Shown here one piece after another: positions 57,101 to 60,000 of a stretch of 60,000 bases of DNA. A model generated the notes under the pieces. The model made no database searches and had not been told where the DNA came from. It saw nothing but the letters and a program-made list of their open reading frames with translations. The stretch covers positions 10,754,427 through 10,814,426 of the forward strand of contig OX442315.1 in NCBI GenBank assembly GCA_949358305.1. Direction: 5' to 3'. Origin of the DNA: Strigamia acuminata (taxonomy: Eukaryota; Arthropoda; Chilopoda; Geophilomorpha; Linotaeniidae). The translations under genes were made by a program, and so were the position numbers. Position 1 is the stretch's first letter. Each line of letters begins with the position of its first letter.

Positions 57101-58620
57101 ATGCAATTCCCAATCAAATGAGCGTGGTTTCAGGATTTTTAAATCCTTTTTTAGTGCCGAAAACATCAAAATTCGTATCGGGCAAACATTTTGGCATCCA
57201 TTAAAAAACACGGGTTCCGCCAGGTGGCGCTCAAGTTTGCTTACAGTTTGCCGTAAATCGGAATTTTAATTGGTATTTCCAGTCCACAGCGCTGAAAAAT
57301 GAGTCTTTTTTTTCTTTCTTTTTTTCATAATTTGTGGAATGACCTGTTCTAGGGCGCTACGAAGCCCAAATTTTAATTTTTTGTTATGCTGAATTGATTT
57401 TTGGAAAAAACATCCAAATTTAGACAAACCGGAAGTTGAAACACACAAATGCTCAAGTCAAGTTAAATAAAAGCCTTTAAAAAAGAGAAACTAGACCTGG
57501 GTTTCTAACATACCAGCATACTTTTTACAAAGGCAATTTATCGTAACTCACTTCATCCCTGGTGCACTGAATTTTTCCAGTGATACATTCACAAAATGGT
57601 GCAGGTCTTACTAACAAGGAGACCGCAGGAGTGTGTAATCCACAATTCTTAAAATTTTTTTTAAATAAAATATTGTTATTATCTAAACGGTCTATACTTT
57701 CTTTATTTAAATACACGAAACGACAGAAACGAGTCCTATTAGACTTTTTGAATGCAGCTAGAGTGTGTTTGTTGACTGTTTAGATAATAACAATATTTTA
57801 TTTTAAATAAATTTCAACAATTATGGATTACACACTTCTGCGGTCTCCTTGTAAGAGAGCCTTTACTCAAATAGATCATTTATACCAATCCAATTTTGTT
57901 TTTTTCACAAAGTTGAAGATCAGAATTAAAATTGAACTCCAATGCATAATCAGCTTTTTCAAATCGAACAAGTTCTCCTGTAAATCATTTTAAATACAAA
58001 ATTAATTTCAGACTAAAAAACTTTAAATCTTTCAACTTGCCAAAAGTATAGGAATGGCATGTGCCAAGCACAGTTTTGGCATCTTTGCGAGAATAGAAAG
58101 TTGACGGAACTGCAGGAGCGTCAGGGGCTGTTGCTCTTACATCTTCTGATTCCTTAAAAAACGTTGCTGAATTTTATTCTAAGTTTAATTTTTGTTATAC
58201 TTTACTTACTTTATGTTCTTCGACCGGCTGGTCAGCCAATGTTCCTTCAACTGACATGAGATCCCACAAAGTAGAAATTGTTCTAGTCTCATCAATCAAA
58301 CTAAAAGTGTTAACATCGCAAAAATTTGTTTCGTTGGTTTCCTTTGCTTTTTGCTTTAGGAGCTCAACCAAAGGCACGTGGTTTTGCTTGCCAGCGCATA
58401 CAGTTACGGATGGGAACTTGACGGATGAATTGCGTACTAAACTGACTCTTGTGTCAGTGGGTCCAGATAAAAAGAAGCTTATTCGATCATAAGTTTGGCA
58501 CATACATGTGAGTGTGCTGAAGGCAATAACTAGAAACCATAGAAATTTGTGAACGAGGCCTTTTTTAAAATTTATGTCTGGTACTGCATTTTTGAAAGCG
58601 GGGACCTTATCTTGTTTCAT
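54140..58620 (-). CDS. DEG/ENaC-family cation channel subunit
   Basis: Seven exons in transcript order: 58210-58620, 58041-58152, 57886-57977, 57552-57647, 55939-56043, 55769-55875, 54140-54545; 442 aa, on the short side for the family, all in frame. TM1 is KFLWFLVIAFSTLTCMCQ, followed by the conserved FPSVTVC. The extracellular loop carries family cysteines (CHSYTFG, CNTNEVVNECERNC, YCRLPLT, CNCPKICDE). The pore region is YSFVSLMCDVGGNLGLFLGLS, with GLS at the G-x-S selectivity filter, then a short cytoplasmic tail. DEG/ENaC channels are sodium-permeable trimers gated by protons, peptides, mechanical force or none; the subfamily is not clear. The HG motif before TM1 reads KG here. Intron 2 has a GC donor (TTTG|GCAAGT). 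The start at 58620 follows an acceptor-like TTCTTTGCAG by 53 nt; an in-frame upstream start would cross that site. Confidence 0.93.
54863..55635. mobile_element. TA-flanked TIR element in DEG/ENaC intron 6
   Basis: AGGGGTTTCATTAAATGAGT followed by GATTAGTTGATTACTTTGAT is mirrored at the right end (ATCAAAGTAATCAACTAATC, ACTCATTTAATGAAACCCCT), flanked by TA. About 773 bp, with 40-bp arms and no transposase frame. Confidence 0.9.
55952..57111. repeat. 580-bp direct tandem duplication including DEG/ENaC exon 5
   Basis: 55952-56531 and 56532-57111 are identical except for one base that I can find (C at 56110, A at 56690). The unit contains the acceptor and all but the last 13 bases of exon 5 plus upstream intron. 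The extra exon copy (from 56623) keeps its acceptor but loses the normal donor. A GTATGT at 56507 could act as donor and would make a 116-nt, frame-shifting exon. The junctions share an AA microhomology. Confidence 0.97.
57604..57857. repeat. Inverted duplication covering the 5' end of DEG/ENaC exon 4
   Basis: About 57604-57692 (first ~40 bases of exon 4, its acceptor and adjacent intron) recurs in inverted orientation at about 57772-57857 with several mismatches, separated by about 80 bases. For example ACCGCAGGAGTGTGTAATCC is matched by GGATTACACACTTCTGCGGT. A transcript could fold this acceptor into a long hairpin. Confidence 0.9.
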
Positions 58621-59197
58621 GTTATTCTTGTTAACAAAGATTTGGATTTTGCAATTTCTTTTGTTAACACATTCTGCAAAGAATTTAAAAATTAACCATA
58701 TGCAGAGCACCACATACTAGGCGCGTTCAAAATTTCGGTTTTTACGGTTTTTTTCGTTTCTATAAATGGAATGATATCAAAAACAGCCAAAAACCATCAC
58801 CTAAAACCGCAAAAACCAAAACCACGACCGGAGTGGTTTTTGAAATGGTTTATGCCCGGTTTTGGTTTGTACAAGCAAATTCTAAATGGCCGCCTCGAAT
58901 GTTAGATCGACAGATCAGACTTTCAAGTGTCTTAAACCCTTTCAGGTGAAGCATCTATCTCCAAAACTGTAAGTAAATGCTAAATTATGTTTAAATAAGG
59001 GGGTCACAATCACAATTCGTTGGTTAAATGAAAGCCAATCCCCAGTCTAATTTTTACTAGTCCACCACGCGGTCGCCAAAATTTTTTGGGCCTTTATCGC
59101 GTTTTTGTGTAAGTTTTTCATCGTTTTTTGCGCTTTATTCAACTTCTATGTCTAAAGCCAACCCATCGAAGAAGGCACGTCCTTTGCCGCCCAAATC

Positions 59198-59228
<31 letters not shown>

Positions 59229-59246
59229 AAATTAGACAAGCCATAA

Positions 59247-59344
59247 GTTAACAACATTTATTTGCAAATGTTGTATAATTACAAATTTTGCTAGTAATTA
59301 TGAAGCAAAATTAAAATTATACTAGGCAAATAAATGTTGTTAAC
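59247..59344. repeat. Inverted repeat (GTTAACAACATTTATTTGC)
   Basis: GTTAACAACATTTATTTGC at 59247-59265 and GCAAATAAATGTTGTTAAC at 59326-59344 are perfect inverted complements, 60 bases apart. Confidence 0.95.
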
Positions 59345-59894
59345 AAACATTCAGGGTTAGGCACGTTTTTGCGGAAGAGTTTGGCCATTTTTATAAACGG
59401 CATAAATGGTATAGACTGAAACTTTGAATGTACCTACTGTTTGTAAACTACATACTTTTAACATGCTGTAATCTTTTCATTGTATTGAAGTTTAAGTGAG
59501 ATTAATTGCTGCAATTATATCCTTTGAATAGGATTGGAAAGGCTGCATAAGTGATAACATATTGCTGATTTTTGTATAAACGAGTGCAGAAGAAAATTTA
59601 ACTCAGACTTACCAGGCTAAAAGCACGAAGTATTGTGTACCCACAATTGTTACGAAGTAGAATATTGATATAGATCTTTTAAGTGGCTTGTTGTTTTGAA
59701 AATAGGTGATTTAGGTGATAGGTGATTTATTACCTTGTTGGTGAATTAAGTGTCTATAGATTTAGTGTGACTATGGAAACATTGATTGTCAATTTATAAC
59801 AAAACTAATTTATCGAATTATGAAATGAGATAACCTTTACAAAAACGTTTCAATTGTCACACTTTTAGGTGTTTTTTGGTGCCGATATGTTCAG

Positions 59895-59932
59895 AAAACC
59901 CAGCATCGGCCAGTCGGCCGATGCTGGGTTTT
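59895..59932. repeat. Perfect 17-bp hairpin (AAAACCCAGCATCGGCC)
   Basis: Two exact inverted 17-base arms separated by four bases, GC-rich with an A/T outer end. It resembles a hairpin at an element terminus; no associated gene. Confidence 0.95.
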
Positions 59933-60000
59933 AATAGTCAGCGGGCCTCTAATACCGCGCGGGCCAAATTTTTTTTTCAATAGTGCACGGGGGCGCTATT

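Larger units (their letters stand above)
58621..60000. other. Region upstream of the DEG/ENaC gene
   Basis: No gene recognised. 58715-58870 contains repeated GGTTTTTACGG and AAACCGCAAAAACC in opposite orientations, suggesting another inverted-repeat element (starting AGGCGCGTTCAAAATTTCGG). (TTTA)n lies at about 59198-59226. Confidence 0.45.

Overview
This is a eukaryotic window: AT-rich, with intron-containing genes (GT-AG, plus two probable GC-AG introns) separated and invaded by many small inverted-repeat elements. The gene set (R-spondin, vesicular GABA/glycine transporter, tetraspanin, bubblegum-type acyl-CoA synthetases, secreted M12B metalloproteases, a DEG/ENaC channel) is metazoan. 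An invertebrate deuterostome such as an ascidian fits R-spondin, the compact introns and the splice-acceptor-like sites just upstream of several start codons. The taxon is an inference; no species marker was seen.

Layout. 1-5.7 kb: no gene recognised; an ATGATG-rich tandem repeat and a 0.76-kb foldback element. 5.7-8.2 kb (+): R-spondin gene lacking only its signal-peptide exon. 8.2-11.4 kb: non-coding. 11.4-14.0 kb (-): complete two-exon VGAT/SLC32A1-like gene. 15.7-20.5 kb (-): complete nine-exon tetraspanin (247 aa) with a decayed second copy of exons 2-4 inside intron 1. 22.1-42.6 kb (+): three head-to-tail ACSBG (bubblegum long-chain acyl-CoA synthetase) genes of 675, 673 and 678 aa with near-identical exon structure. 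42.9-52.7 kb (-): two tandem secreted reprolysin-type (M12B) zinc metalloproteases, 485 and 496 aa. 54.1-58.6 kb (-): complete DEG/ENaC-family channel (442 aa) whose introns carry a 580-bp tandem duplication of one exon and an inverted copy of another exon's 5' end. 58.7-60 kb: no gene.

All gene models were assembled by hand from reading-frame continuity, splice sites and intron phases; every internal junction of the eight models keeps frame. No operon-like co-function joins the unrelated genes. The meaningful groupings are the ACSBG triplet and the metalloprotease pair, both tandem duplications. The most unusual signals are genome-structural: exon duplications, direct and inverted, inside introns; an in-frame 54-nt intron; GC donors; and several families of TA-flanked terminal-inverted-repeat elements, one GC-rich family being seen only in ACSBG introns.
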